Source: Pythium myriotylum (lineage: Eukaryota; Oomycota; Peronosporomycetes; Pythiales; Pythiaceae). From it: 64,000 nucleotides of DNA. Each line of letters starts with the position of its first letter. The stretch's first letter is position 1. The stretch covers positions 1,426,001-1,490,000 of the forward strand of contig JALJCQ010000008.1 in NCBI GenBank assembly GCA_023091665.1. Reading direction: 5' to 3'. The position numbers and the translations under genes were made by a program. Of this stretch, positions 9,737-19,921 are shown piece after piece. The notes below the pieces were generated by a model. It did not search any database. It was not told the DNA's origin and saw only the letters and a program-made list of their open reading frames with translations.

Positions 9737-9993
9737 ACGGTAAGATCAAAAGGTGACTAAGGTCCACACCACCACTCAGACTTCGTTGAGAGAAAGTTCA
9801 AGCATCCTCACGACGGGGGAGCACCACAGATTTCGGGTTTACGTAGCACGATAAGAGCATGTCACGCATGCGGCGACATCCGAAAACTAGGTGTTTGACA
9901 CACTTCAACTCAGGATGCCATGTGATACTAAAGATCCCAGTTGTCGTGTATACTGGTGTGCATACGATACACATGCAAGAACGTACGGGGGAC

Positions 9994-12108
9994 CAGTGTT
10001 CCTCACAATGCCAATATGTATTGATTGGGTCTTTTTTTTCGACCCAATCAATTATTGCCCAATATCAATACTTTTTCCAATATCCGTGTATTAACGTGGA
10101 GCTCAGTCTGTGCGTGGTTTCTTCTTCCCGTTCTCCTTACGAGCAATCGCAGCCTTTCGGAGAGCTTCAGCAACAGTGTACACGTCCCACAGAGAGTCGT
10201 TGTACTCAAGAATGAGGAGTTTCTCGAGCGTTGCGGGATACAAGCGGTGTCGACGCTCTGTCAACACAAGGCCAGCGCGAGAAAAGAGGCGTTCAACCTC
10301 GTTCGAAGTACCAGGGATCCACTGCAGATTGATGTTTGCCGAAGTCTTCGTATTTGCGACTGCCTCGCACTCGTCTGCAAACGACATGTCCTAATCATCG
10401 TCGTCGCTGTCGATCTCAACACGTTCCAATCTCCTCAAGCTAATGGCTTCGGCTGGACTGAGGCTCTCCTCACGCCCTCGCAACACTTTGACGATGCCGC
10501 TCTCGAAGTCCGGTGACTTCAGAACAGTCTTTCCATGACCGTCGACGGGTCGAGCCACTAAGTGAGTCTTCGCAGCAGCAAACTTGGACATTACGCCGTC
10601 AAAGAGAGCTCGAATGTCCGACAATGTAGGTGTCGATTTTAATTTCTTTGGAGTTCTCTTGCGGTTGACAGAGCCGTCGTCTTCAACAGTCGTACAATCC
10701 TGCCAATCATGGACAGGATCGGCTTGCAGGCGCTTGCTCACGCTTTCTAGCTTCTTTAAGTCGTTCAGAAGAGATTTGAGCTGTTGTTCTTGGCGAGGAG
10801 AAAGGTAGACATCGATGAGAGAATCGTCATCTGGATCCAGGAAGGGCTTCAACTCGAAGTATCTTTTCGCCATCTCAAATGTACTGCTCCAACGCGTCGC
10901 GTTCCTAAAGATCGGCATGGGCGCGTCCTTATCGCCAAGTTCGGCTCGTCGTTTCACGGTGTCGAGGCGTACCATCATCTCGTGCACCATCGTAAGGAGT
11001 TTCTCCGACGGCTCAAGTATCTTGCCGACGGCAAGTTGCAGACGGTGGCTGGCGCATCCGATCATGGGAACCTGGGCCTTCTTAGCAAACGCGGAGTTGA
11101 CGCTTGCGTGGTCACACACCACGAAGCAAAGCTGCTTCGCTTCGAGAGAGTACCGGTCGAGCACGAAGTCGAACAGCTCAATAAAAGCGTCAGCGTCTTG
11201 TTTCGTTTCGTCACGAAAGGGTGTAAAGCACAGTAAGAACTTGTCGGCTCTGGAGTCATCGGTCTTCGACGGGGTGATGGCAATTACAGCGACGTAGTGG
11301 GTGCCCGCTTCTGTCCAGGCGTCGAACATCAGGCCGAAACGCGCGCCTGCGAGGCGTGACGCGATGCGGACGCGTACTTCCATCTCGACAGCACTGAGGT
11401 AGGACTTGAATGTCGCTTCGCCGACTGGGGTGAGGGACGAGTACTTGCGAACGCGAGGCTTGGTACAGAAAGAGAGCTCACGGTGTTCATGGATGGCCCA
11501 ATCGAGCCATCGGTATGCGTTCGTGGCAGTTGCATCCACAACTACCTCGGCGTAGTCCTTAATAGTCGCGGATGTCTCGCGAAACTCATAGTACGCGGAG
11601 ATGTACTGGTCGACGTGCTTTCTCGTACGGAGATGGTTGGCGAAGTTAGAATGCCCACCGTTGCTTCCTGCCTTGGGGATTGCGCTGCAGAGACGGCATT
11701 GACGCCGCCCATCGGGGAGGAGGACCGAGAGCACACGAGCCAACTCCGCTGGACTTGGGACGGGCAAGGCGCGCTCGGTGGAAGGGACGTTCGGTGATAC
11801 AGTTGTCTGCATTGCTTCAACTTGGCCAATGGAAGAATGAGCGTTAGGATCGATGGAGCACCTCAGACTGCTGAGCCTCCCTCCGCCACCAACATCGGGA
11901 TGGAGTCTTCAATCCACTCAAGTTGATCAGCACGAGCTGGCCACGACGGGGACACAGATCGGGTGGCCAGTGGGCACCATGTTCGTCTTGGGCGGTGACG
12001 ATTCCTCCGAACGACGTTATTTGGGGGTATTGAATCTGGCTCCAATAAATTATTTCAGCTAGATTTATTGATAATATTGGTCTTCCAATATATTGTTGAG
12101 GAACACTG
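9994..12108 (-). mobile_element. hAT-superfamily DNA transposon with 8-bp TSD
   Basis: The 2,115-bp element has terminal inverted repeats CAGTGTTCCTCA (9994-10005 and complement at 12097-12108). It is flanked by a perfect 8-bp duplication CGGGGGAC (9986-9993, 12109-12116), the TSD length typical of hAT. The inverted paralogous block has a single copy of the octamer at 1080-1087, so the pre-insertion state is preserved. It encodes one transposase on the minus strand, interrupted by a single stop. Confidence 0.95.
10103..11812 (-). pseudogene. hAT transposase with one in-frame amber stop
   Basis: The first segment (11812-10391, 473 aa) begins MQTTVSPNV. It contains a BED-type zinc finger (CRLCSAIPKAG...HSNFANHL), a catalytic-core motif GLMFDAWTEAGTHYVA, and the CASHRLQLAVGK region. 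It ends in an acidic stretch at TAG 10391-10393. The second segment (10387-10103) lies in the same frame two codons on and carries the hAT C-terminal dimerisation motif (WIPGTSNEVERLFSRAG). The two were almost certainly one protein of about 570 aa. The stop would remove the dimerisation domain unless read through. Confidence 0.9.
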
Positions 12109-12149
12109 CGGGGGACATGCTACGATCAATAATACTGTCTTTCAGTTCG

Positions 12150-12437
12150 CTACGAACTGAACGGGGTTACTAGTCCATCATAATATTTGAACACAACTCC
12201 ATCAACCTTATCGTTTCGGATGTTCTCAATGATAGCTTTACGCAACATACGGTTATGTCCAGTATCAATGCACCATTGTTTGTATCTGGCATTCAGTATT
12301 GTTAGTGGGATTTCAAGATAATCTCCTTTGCTAACAAATCCATCTTTGAGTAAAGATTCTCTATCTTTTGTAAATATCTCTTCTTTGAAGTATTTTGATA
12401 TGAATGTTCCAACCTTTTTTTGAGCTAATTCAGATCG
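12150..12437 (-). pseudogene. LNARYK-family orphan ORF fragment (copy 2)
   Basis: Read on the minus strand, the frame runs SELAQKKVGTFISKYFKEE through FVSKGDYLEIPLTILNARYK to VVFKYYDG and a stop at 12150-12152. It continues upstream across the TRIM into the outer inverted-repeat arm (MNRIRRYRDTGLNEVAPKDY on the minus strand below 12920). This is the longest version of this unrecognised, Lys/Ile-rich, AT-rich family. Confidence 0.6.
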
Positions 12438-12802
12438 TGAGACAGATCAGATTCTGAGCTAATTGGAGTGGTTACGACTCCGGGGCCTGGTTAACCCTTT
12501 TGGCCGAGTCGTTTAACCGTCTCACGTTATCAGCACTGAATGCTCATCAGTGCGGGTTCGATTCCCGCTGGCGCGCGAGTTTCTGATTGGTCAGAATAGC
12601 AGAGCCTCCTGCCGAGTTGCACCCCCATTGGCCGGGAATGGGAGATAGTCGTTGGACTGATCTGATTGGTTGCATCCGAGAACCAAGCTTGGTTGGTTGC
12701 TCGTCTGAGGGGGACTGAGACTGATCAGATTCTGAGTTAATTGGAGTGGTTACGACTCCGGGGCCTGGTTTCCCCTTTTGGCCGAGTCGTTTAACCGTCT
12801 CA
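12438..12802 (+). mobile_element. TRIM: 365-bp miniature LTR retrotransposon
   Basis: Two 87-bp LTRs (12438-12524, 12716-12802), TGAGAC to GTCTCA, differ at about four positions. The TSD is GATCG (12433-12437, 12803-12807). The mirror arm near 17928-17945 has the uninterrupted site. Immediately after the left LTR is CGTTATCAGCACTGA, and before the right LTR a purine tract GAGGGGGA. The same LTR ends and primer-site sequence occur in the Copia element at 58678-59018, so the TRIM is probably mobilised by that Copia family. It has no coding capacity. Confidence 0.9.
12525..12568 (+). promoter_or_regulatory. TRIM primer-binding site and tRNA T-arm-like segment
   Basis: CGTTATCAGCACTGA (12525-12539) is nearly complementary to the D-stem/anticodon region of a tRNA-Ile type molecule, which suggests half-tRNA priming as in Copia. 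Positions 12551-12568 (TGCGGGTTCGATTCCCGC) form a T-arm with a perfect B-box. A-box-like TGGCCGAGTCG lies in the LTR at 12501. Acceptor-stem pairing is absent, so this is not a tRNA gene. Confidence 0.55.
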
Positions 12803-12939
12803 GATCGAAGATACTCGAATTCTTTCATTATTACATCGATTCTACGATAATCTTTTGGAGCAACTTCATTAAGTCCAGTATCTCTATAACGTCTGATTCT
12901 ATTCATAATTATTAGAACGAAGTTCGAAAAGTCACAGGG

Positions 12940-13139
12940 ATTTTCGAACAAGTTCTCTAAGCCCCGCTCTATATCAACGAAGCGAAACTTCTGTGTGGGG
13001 CAAACATAACAACAAATCCGTAAAGTGGATTGTTGAGAACGATACCCAATATTTCAATTGGATGTGTAAAAATGAATATATCAAGAATAAATGCCCATCA
13101 TTGAAAGAAAACCTGAACGAATTTTCAGCACAGAATTAA
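12940..13139 (+). pseudogene. Open frame with ExoX-C-terminal-like motif (left arm)
   Basis: Without an ATG, an open frame reads VWGKHNNKSVKWIVENDTQY, then FNWMCKNEYIKNKCPS, and stops at 13137-13139. The G-K-x-x-x-K-S...V...D-x-x-Y-x-x-W pattern resembles the short C-terminal module of exonuclease-X-like proteins. The mirror copy is at about 17600-17800 on the minus strand. It overlaps a minus-strand LNARYK-family frame, so one of the two is a shadow. Confidence 0.3.
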
Positions 13140-13441
13140 AAAAATCATTTTGTTTGTCTTAACCTCCATATGTGAAACTGGTATGTGAATTGTACCATCT
13201 GTCAAGTCGTTGTCACGGTTCTGCAGGTTATTAAATCATAATAGAGGTGATCAGAACCAACAAGCGTAGGGAAATCAATATATTGTTCAAGAAGTCGCTC
13301 AGGATAGGTGGCAAATCACTACCACCTCGCTACTCTCGGTTTAGACAGGCTATCAGAGAGATGCTGTTGTTGTTCCTACGTCCTGTCCAACGAAAGCTGC
13401 ACCAAGCAAAATGAAAATACATTCTCCTAAAAAACTGACAC

Positions 13442-15184
13442 TCAATCGCAATGCAAGCGGGACCACATCGCGTCAAACCAATACGCATCATGGGCAACTC
13501 GAAGAGGCTTCCCTGACTCCGCTCCTGGTGGCCACATTATCTCTGGGTTCATAAACGGCGGGTACGTGTCAGCTCCATCTTTTCCAGACCAATCGAAATC
13601 AATCAGTGCGACTCGATGTTTGACAGGATCCCACATAACGTTGTTCTCTCGAAGATCGCCATGGACGAGAGAGGCAGCTGCCAAACGACTCTTGATCTCA
13701 ATCAGTTGGTCACGAACCATCCTACCATTGACTTTTTCCACTCGCGAAAGTGGTATCAACGGAAGTCTTTCCATGACGACGAAAAGCCAACCATTGGGCA
13801 AGGATTCACAGCAGATCAGCGCTGGAGCAAACCCTGCACTCGAACAATACTGATGGACTTCCATACCATATCGCTTGGCAAACTTGACGATAACTTCATT
13901 TCCGTCTTGAACTTTCGCGACAAAAACGTACCGCTGCACCACTTCGACGTATTGCAGTGAGATAGTTGCCCCGTTAACTTCGACAGAATCTTTGTACGGG
14001 AAACTCAATCGATCGAGGTCGATTGCATACTGACATCTCGCGAGATTTCGACGGTTGGCAACGAGCTGCTGGCATTCCTCCGTGAGTTCCCTTAGTGCAG
14101 CTTTTAGAGACACACACGCACGAGTCAACGACACCATTAACCACTCGTTGTCGAAGAAAAGAAGCGGAAAGCTCATGACTAGAGGCTCGCAAATCGCATT
14201 TTCGTCGCCAGTGTTCACAATTCCAAACACGCTCATGAGTGGTCCACATATATCCACCAAAAAACATGGGAACTGGCGGTCGATCTCGTCTGGCAAGTTC
14301 TTGATGTAGTAAGCAACGTTCTGCATTGTCGGATCTCCACCACCATCTCCTTTCTGGAGTTTGCATTCCAAGTTCAACAGCAGCGTTTCTCCGTAGCGAT
14401 ACGAACCATCTGATACTGATCCATTGACCGTCACAGGCGTGATCGTCGAAGCAGGAAAGTCAGCAAGCAGATACTCTCTCAGCAATTCCCGTGCCTTTTC
14501 GGCAAAAGCTGCTTCGCTCTCGTAAGGAGTTGACATGCCATGGCAAAGCTTCGTCACAAACTCGCAATCTTCGTTGCCAAACTCGATCTGCTTGCAATTC
14601 TCCTCGAACCGCGCGAACGTCTTGTTCAACAGCACAAGCGGAATCGGCGTCTCGTCGACTGAACGTTCGATGCGATGACACTCAATCTGACCATCGAGTT
14701 TTCTCAGCCATTTCACCCAGCTACCGCCTCCCTTGCACTTTGCAAAAGAAGACGGCGTGATTAATTCCCTCACTTGAGCGAGTTTTCTTTTCTTGACAAC
14801 AGCGACCACCTCTGTCGAGACAAACGATTGCGCAGGAAGCACCACCAACACGTGAATTTGCTTGGTTTTCAGTTCTGGCATCCCCTCGAGAACCTCCTCA
14901 AGGCCAAACTCTCCCTGCAGTTCATTGTCTTTGTGTGTCAGCGCTTCGATTAGAGCAGTCTTTTCCCCTTTCTTGAGCTTCTTCACGTCATCTGTGCTTG
15001 ATTCGAGCCACGTGTCGTCGCCCTTCTTGGCGAGGAACAGCTCCAGTTCATCCGGATCGCATGTGATCGTCTTCTTCTTCGCCTTGATCGCGTCCTTCAA
15101 GTGTCCCACCGACTTGCTCGCTTCGATGTCCACAGGGAACGCGTTCCCCTTCACGCCGACGAGCGCGCACACCAGCGTCACCAT
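13442..15184 (-). CDS. CRN: Crinkler (CRN) effector, copy 2 (left arm)
   Basis: About 580 aa starting at MVTLVCALVGVKGNAF. It carries LELFLAKKGDDTW, HVLVVLPAQ and the kinase-like HGDLRENNVMW...LIDFDWSG with both Asn present. From residue ~43 onward the protein is identical to copy 3. Before that it matches copy 1 for roughly the first 12 residues, then copy 3-like sequence, so the N-terminus is a mosaic. Expected role as for copy 1: delivery into host cells and, from family knowledge, nuclear action. It is transcribed outward from the palindrome centre. Confidence 0.88.
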   Translation of the reverse strand: MVTLVCALVGVKGNAFPVDIEASKSVGHLKDAIKAKKKTITCDPDELELFLAKKGDDTWLESSTDDVKKLKKGEKTALIEALTHKDNELQGEFGLEEVLEGMPELKTKQIHVLVVLPAQSFVSTEVVAVVKKRKLAQVRELITPSSFAKCKGGGSWVKWLRKLDGQIECHRIERSVDETPIPLVLLNKTFARFEENCKQIEFGNEDCEFVTKLCHGMSTPYESEAAFAEKARELLREYLLADFPASTITPVTVNGSVSDGSYRYGETLLLNLECKLQKGDGGGDPTMQNVAYYIKNLPDEIDRQFPCFLVDICGPLMSVFGIVNTGDENAICEPLVMSFPLLFFDNEWLMVSLTRACVSLKAALRELTEECQQLVANRRNLARCQYAIDLDRLSFPYKDSVEVNGATISLQYVEVVQRYVFVAKVQDGNEVIVKFAKRYGMEVHQYCSSAGFAPALICCESLPNGWLFVVMERLPLIPLSRVEKVNGRMVRDQLIEIKSRLAAASLVHGDLRENNVMWDPVKHRVALIDFDWSGKDGADTYPPFMNPEIMWPPGAESGKPLRVAHDAYWFDAMWSRLHCD

Positions 15185-15297
15185 GTCTCCAATTGCTTTC
15201 TGGGAGTGAGGGACGTTCTCCCTATTCATATTTCAGCCAATCAAACGGTGCAACCCAACGTTGGGTATTTGACAGAACCCATTTGGGTGATTAGTAC

Positions 15298-15441
15298 AAA
15301 ATATATTTATCTATATAGACAAAAAAGCATGGATACTACATATCTATCCGATACCGATGATACTGGTTATGTTGAAGATGTCGAACTGCACATACCGGTA
15401 GATACCGATATAACCAGTGATTTGTATGAGTACCCAGAATC
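15298..15441 (+). other. Inverted-repeat spacer with truncated orphan ORF start
   Basis: The 144-bp spacer carries the ATG and first ~37 codons of the MDTTYLSD ORF known from 8377. The frame then enters the right arm and stops at 15496. It equals the 8344-8480 flank of CRN copy 1, so the palindrome was built around a pre-existing CRN promoter. Confidence 0.7.
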
Positions 15442-17949
15442 AGGTACTAATCACCTGGGTTCTGTCAAATACCCAACGTTGGATTGCACCGTTTGATTGG
15501 CTGAAATATGAGTAGGGAGAACGTCCCTCACTCGCAGAAAGCAATTGGAGATATGGTGAAGTTGTTCTGCACGGTGGTCGGGGAGAAGGGAAACGCGTTC
15601 CCCGTGACGATCGATGCGAGCGAGTCGGTGGGAGACTTGAAGGACGCGATCAAGGCGAAGAAGAAGACGATCACATGCGATCCGGATGAACTGGAGCTGT
15701 TCCTCGCCAAGAAGGGCGACGACACGTGGCTCGAATCAAGCACAGATGACGTGAAGAAGCTCAAGAAAGGGGAAAAGACTGCTCTAATCGAAGCGCTGAC
15801 ACACAAAGACAATGAACTGCAGGGAGAGTTTGGCCTTGAGGAGGTTCTCGAGGGGATGCCAGAACTGAAAACCAAGCAAATTCACGTGTTGGTGGTGCTT
15901 CCTGCGCAATCGTTTGTCTCGACAGAGGTGGTCGCTGTTGTCAAGAAAAGAAAACTCGCTCAAGTGAGGGAATTAATCACGCCGTCTTCTTTTGCAAAGT
16001 GCAAGGGAGGCGGTAGCTGGGTGAAATGGCTGAGAAAACTCGATGGTCAGATTGAGTGTCATCGCATCGAACGTTCAGTCGACGAGACGCCGATTCCGCT
16101 TGTGCTGTTGAACAAGACGTTCGCGCGGTTCGAGGAGAATTGCAAGCAGATCGAGTTTGGCAACGAAGATTGCGAGTTTGTGACGAAGCTTTGCCATGGC
16201 ATGTCAACTCCTTACGAGAGCGAAGCAGCTTTTGCCGAAAAGGCACGGGAATTGCTGAGAGAGTATCTGCTTGCTGACTTTCCTGCTTCGACGATCACGC
16301 CTGTGACGGTCAATGGATCAGTATCAGATGGTTCGTATCGCTACGGAGAAACGCTGCTGTTGAACTTGGAATGCAAACTCCAGAAAGGAGATGGTGGTGG
16401 AGATCCGACAATGCAGAACGTTGCTTACTACATCAAGAACTTGCCAGACGAGATCGACCGCCAGTTCCCATGTTTTTTGGTGGATATATGTGGACCACTC
16501 ATGAGCGTGTTTGGAATTGTGAACACTGGCGACGAAAATGCGATTTGCGAGCCTCTAGTCATGAGCTTTCCGCTTCTTTTCTTCGACAACGAGTGGTTAA
16601 TGGTGTCGTTGACTCGTGCGTGTGTGTCTCTAAAAGCTGCACTAAGGGAACTCACGGAGGAATGCCAGCAGCTCGTTGCCAACCGTCGAAATCTCGCGAG
16701 ATGTCAGTATGCAATCGACCTCGATCGATTGAGTTTCCCGTACAAAGATTCTGTCGAAGTTAACGGGGCAACTATCTCACTGCAATACGTCGAAGTGGTG
16801 CAGCGGTACGTTTTTGTCGCGAAAGTTCAAGACGGAAATGAAGTTATCGTCAAGTTTGCCAAGCGATATGGTATGGAAGTCCATCAGTATTGTTCGAGTG
16901 CAGGGTTTGCTCCAGCGCTGATCTGCTGTGAATCCTTGCCCAATGGTTGGCTTTTCGTCGTCATGGAAAGACTTCCGTTGATACCACTTTCGCGAGTGGA
17001 AAAAGTCAATGGTAGGATGGTTCGTGACCAACTGATTGAGATCAAGAGTCGTTTGGCAGCTGCCTCTCTCGTCCATGGCGATCTTCGAGAGAACAACGTT
17101 ATGTGGGATCCTGTCAAACATCGAGTCGCACTGATTGATTTCGATTGGTCTGGAAAAGATGGAGCTGACACGTACCCGCCGTTCATGAACCCAGAGATAA
17201 TGTGGCCACCAGGAGCGGAGTCAGGGAAGCCTCTTCGAGTTGCCCATGATGCGTATTGGTTTGACGCGATGTGGTCCCGCTTGCATTGCGATTGAGTGTC
17301 AGTTTTTTAGGAGAATGTATTTTCATTTTGCTTGGTGCAGCTTTCGTTGGACAGGACGTAGGAACAACAACAGCATCTCTCTGATAGCCTGTCTAAACCG
17401 AGAGTAGCGAGGTGGTAGTGATTTGCCACCTATCCTGAGCGACTTCTTGAACAATATATTGATTTCCCTACGCTTGTTGGTTCTGATCACCTCTATTATG
17501 ATTTAATAACCTGCAGAACCGTGACAACGACTTGACAGATGGTACAATTCACATACCAGTTTCACATATGGAGGTTAAGACAAACAAAATGATTTTTTTA
17601 ATTCTGTGCTGAAAATTCGTTCAGGTTTTCTTTCAATGATGGGCATTTATTCTTGATATATTCATTTTTACACATCCAATTGAAATATTGGGTATCGTTC
17701 TCAACAATCCACTTTACGGATTTGTTGTTATGTTTGCCCCACACAGAAGTTTCGCTTCGTTGATATAGAGCGGGGCTTAGAGAACTTGTTCGAAAATCCC
17801 TGTGACTTTTCGAACTTCGTTCTAATAATTATGAATAGAATCAGACGTTATAGAGATACTGGACTTAATGAAGTTGCTCCAAAAGATTATCATAGAATCG
17901 ATGTAATAATGAAAGAAGTGGAGTATCTACGATCTGAATTAGCTAAAAA
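15442..17949. repeat. Right arm of the ~2.5-kb inverted repeat
   Basis: Reverse complement of 12424-15297 without the TRIM. It ends at the Helitron insertion point (17949/17950). Confidence 0.92.
15553..17295 (+). CDS. CRN: Crinkler (CRN) effector, copy 3 (right arm)
   Basis: About 580 aa from MVKLFCTVVGEKGNAFPVTI, the most canonical CRN opening of the three; an upstream Met at 15508 adds 15 residues. It carries LFLAK, HVLVVLP and the kinase-like HGDLRENNVMW and DFDWSG motifs, all intact. The C-terminal ~540 residues are identical to copy 2 on the opposite strand, pointing to recent inverted duplication or ongoing gene conversion. The upstream palindrome is slightly degraded here (CCCAACGTTGGA). 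Confidence 0.88.
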   Translation: MVKLFCTVVGEKGNAFPVTIDASESVGDLKDAIKAKKKTITCDPDELELFLAKKGDDTWLESSTDDVKKLKKGEKTALIEALTHKDNELQGEFGLEEVLEGMPELKTKQIHVLVVLPAQSFVSTEVVAVVKKRKLAQVRELITPSSFAKCKGGGSWVKWLRKLDGQIECHRIERSVDETPIPLVLLNKTFARFEENCKQIEFGNEDCEFVTKLCHGMSTPYESEAAFAEKARELLREYLLADFPASTITPVTVNGSVSDGSYRYGETLLLNLECKLQKGDGGGDPTMQNVAYYIKNLPDEIDRQFPCFLVDICGPLMSVFGIVNTGDENAICEPLVMSFPLLFFDNEWLMVSLTRACVSLKAALRELTEECQQLVANRRNLARCQYAIDLDRLSFPYKDSVEVNGATISLQYVEVVQRYVFVAKVQDGNEVIVKFAKRYGMEVHQYCSSAGFAPALICCESLPNGWLFVVMERLPLIPLSRVEKVNGRMVRDQLIEIKSRLAAASLVHGDLRENNVMWDPVKHRVALIDFDWSGKDGADTYPPFMNPEIMWPPGAESGKPLRVAHDAYWFDAMWSRLHCD

Positions 17950-17953
17950 CTAG
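17831..17953 (+). pseudogene. LNARYK-family ORF 5' part, cut by Helitron
   Basis: The frame MNRIRRYRDTGLNEVAPKDY continues to YLRSELAKN, and the last codons come from the Helitron terminus. The interrupted frame resumes beyond the Helitron at 22896 (ISKHFKEEIFTKDKESLLKD). The upstream in-frame sequence (CPTQKFRFVDIERGLENLF) extends the family further 5' without an obvious start. Confidence 0.55.
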
Positions 17954-17979
17954 GTGGAGGGTGCCCGCTCCGCGGGCAC
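17950..17979 (-). terminator. Helitron 3' terminal hairpin and CTAG
   Basis: An 8-bp perfect GC stem with a 3-nt loop, followed by CCTCCAC and CTAG on the minus strand. This is the replication-termination signal expected at a Helitron 3' end. Confidence 0.85.
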
Positions 17980-18344
17980 TTCAGTTTGCGCATGCTGGGT
18001 TGGTGGGGATATAACATGTTTTGCTATGGGGAATAGGTGGCGCAGCGCAAGCGCTGCGGCTTTTTTCGGGTTACCTTCGGCAACCCCTGTTGGTGACTGT
18101 ATGAGTACACCCACTTTTGTCATTTTTATTGTTGAACCCACAACAGTATTGACGTTGAAGTGTTTATGTTGAAGTGACAAAAGCATTCGTAGATTCATTA
18201 ATTCGTTTATTGCAGCACAATATACATCAATACACAGTTGGTTCTAGTTCGGCGCCCGTATAAGGAACCTAAGTCTAGCCAAGTGCTGCAGGACCTACTC
18301 CTACGTATTTGTTTATGGTTCACTTGGACCAAGATGGCCTTGAA

Positions 18345-19635
18345 TTACCTCTCCGTACACGATGTTCTTGACAAACGTTCCGTCTTCGTCTTCTTGACTG
18401 GATCTTGGATTGCAATTTTGATCCTTGCCTGAGAGGAAACCCTGGAGAGGGCGACATACAGTTGGCCGTGAGCGAAGATAGGTCTCGGTAGAAAGAGACC
18501 CAGGTACGGAATTGTTTGGCCTTGCGCCTTGTGGATCGTCATCCCAAAAGCAAGCTTGACTGGCAACTGACGTCTTGTTAGTTGGAATAGGAGCTTAGAA
18601 TCACTTGAAGTCTATTCGAGGCGAGGAATGATCACTCTATTCCCAGTTCCTCTACCGTTGAGGATCATCGCATCAATTAGAGTCGGCTTCAATCGGCAGA
18701 TCTGGAGTCTTGTCCCGTTGCATAGTCCGCGATCGCCTTGAAGGTTGTGTAAGAGCATTACAATTGCACCCACTTTGAGATGCAACTTGTGAGCCCTCCA
18801 AACGAAAGCGTATTGAGAAACTCTGTAGGATACGACGTTTCTACGTCACTGTCTTCGCTCTCTGCAACTGAATCCTGTGAAAGGTACACATATTCGTCCT
18901 TAGCCGTCTTTACTGGGAGCATTTCAAGAACCTTGTTGTTCATATCATCCACATCCGCGTTCCAAGGGGCGAGGATGGCACGCTCTGAAAAGTATGACGG
19001 TTCTTCGTATCGATCCGCGATGTCACCATACACATGAGATATCAATTGGGAGGATATGCCCCTGCCGACTGGTGGTTCGCCAAGGAACATGTCTTTCGGC
19101 AGCCGCCAGTAGACATTGCCGACAGACTTGTCTTTGTAGTGTCTACCTTCACCGATCTCAAGCAAAAGGTCAGCAAAAGTTCCGTGAAAGCTGTCATCTC
19201 TGCTCCCGCATGCGGATCCATCGCCGTTTTCACGCGCATGTTCTCTCGTAAGCGCACCGTTCTGAAGAATGGCCACAGTCGCGATTTTTGGATGCATGGA
19301 TCAATGATCTGTCCTGCATCGCCTCCATGGACAACAGGAAGGATCTGGCGGAAGTCACCGGCAAGAACTACGACTTTTCCGCCGAATGGAGTGAGAGGAG
19401 TGTCCATTAGCGATCGAAGTGTGGGGTCAACAGCTTCGAATGCGTGGCGATGCTGCATTGGAGCTTCGTCCCACACTATCAACGCCGTTTCTTTCATCAA
19501 CCTTCCTGATGGCGAGTCCGCTGACATGAAGCATGTGCTACGGCTATGTAGCTTGAGGAAAAGATGGAATCTCGAATGCGCTGTTCTTCCTCCGGTCAGC
19601 AACAATGCCGCAATGCCACTTGTAGCAGCTGCCAA
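18345..19635 (-). pseudogene. Helitron PIF1-like helicase, frameshifted remnant
   Basis: Minus-strand pieces in two frames reconstruct helicase order. The first (19635 to ~19240) has SGIAALLLTGGRTAHSRF, LIVWDEAPMQHRHAFEAVD (Walker B-like DEAP), GGKVVVLAGDFRQILPVV and RLRENMR. After a frameshift near 19240, another frame has FADLLLEIGEGR and SERAILAPWNADVDDMNNKV. After further stops (near 18620 and 18758), 18566-18345 has LAFGMTIHKAQGQTI and HGQLYVALSRV. All are typical of the Helitron SF1 helicase. Walker A and the N-terminal Rep are absent. Confidence 0.88.
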
Positions 19636-19921
19636 TGCAATTTTCCCGATGGCGTAAACAGACTGTTCGTATTGTCTAATATATGACGCGATTGGATAAT
19701 ATTCTTCGATTATTATTCAATGACCCTTCACCTGCTATTTTCGATTCGACACTAAAAAATGCTTTTCAAACTTAAAAAGTCTTACCGTACTTCATTGTTT
19801 TGGCTACGATACCGAGCGACTGCTCCCGCTGCTCGAGCAAACGCTTCGCTCGCGCGACCTGTTGGTCGAGCGGGAGCGAAGCCGCAATCGCCCGTCGGAC
19901 GTTTTTCAGGCCACCTGAACA

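Larger units (their letters stand above)
12803..15297. repeat. Left arm of ~2.5-kb inverted repeat (with 12424-12437)
   Basis: The arm mirrors 15442-17949 nearly base for base, apart from the first ~110 bases of the CRN coding sequence and part of the inner flank. The TRIM lies only in this arm, so it probably inserted after the duplication. The spacer is 15298-15441. Confidence 0.92.

Noticed and set aside
12500..12580. A functional tRNA gene
   Set aside because: A-box-like and B-box sequences are present but acceptor and anticodon stems do not pair; the segment lies inside the TRIM.
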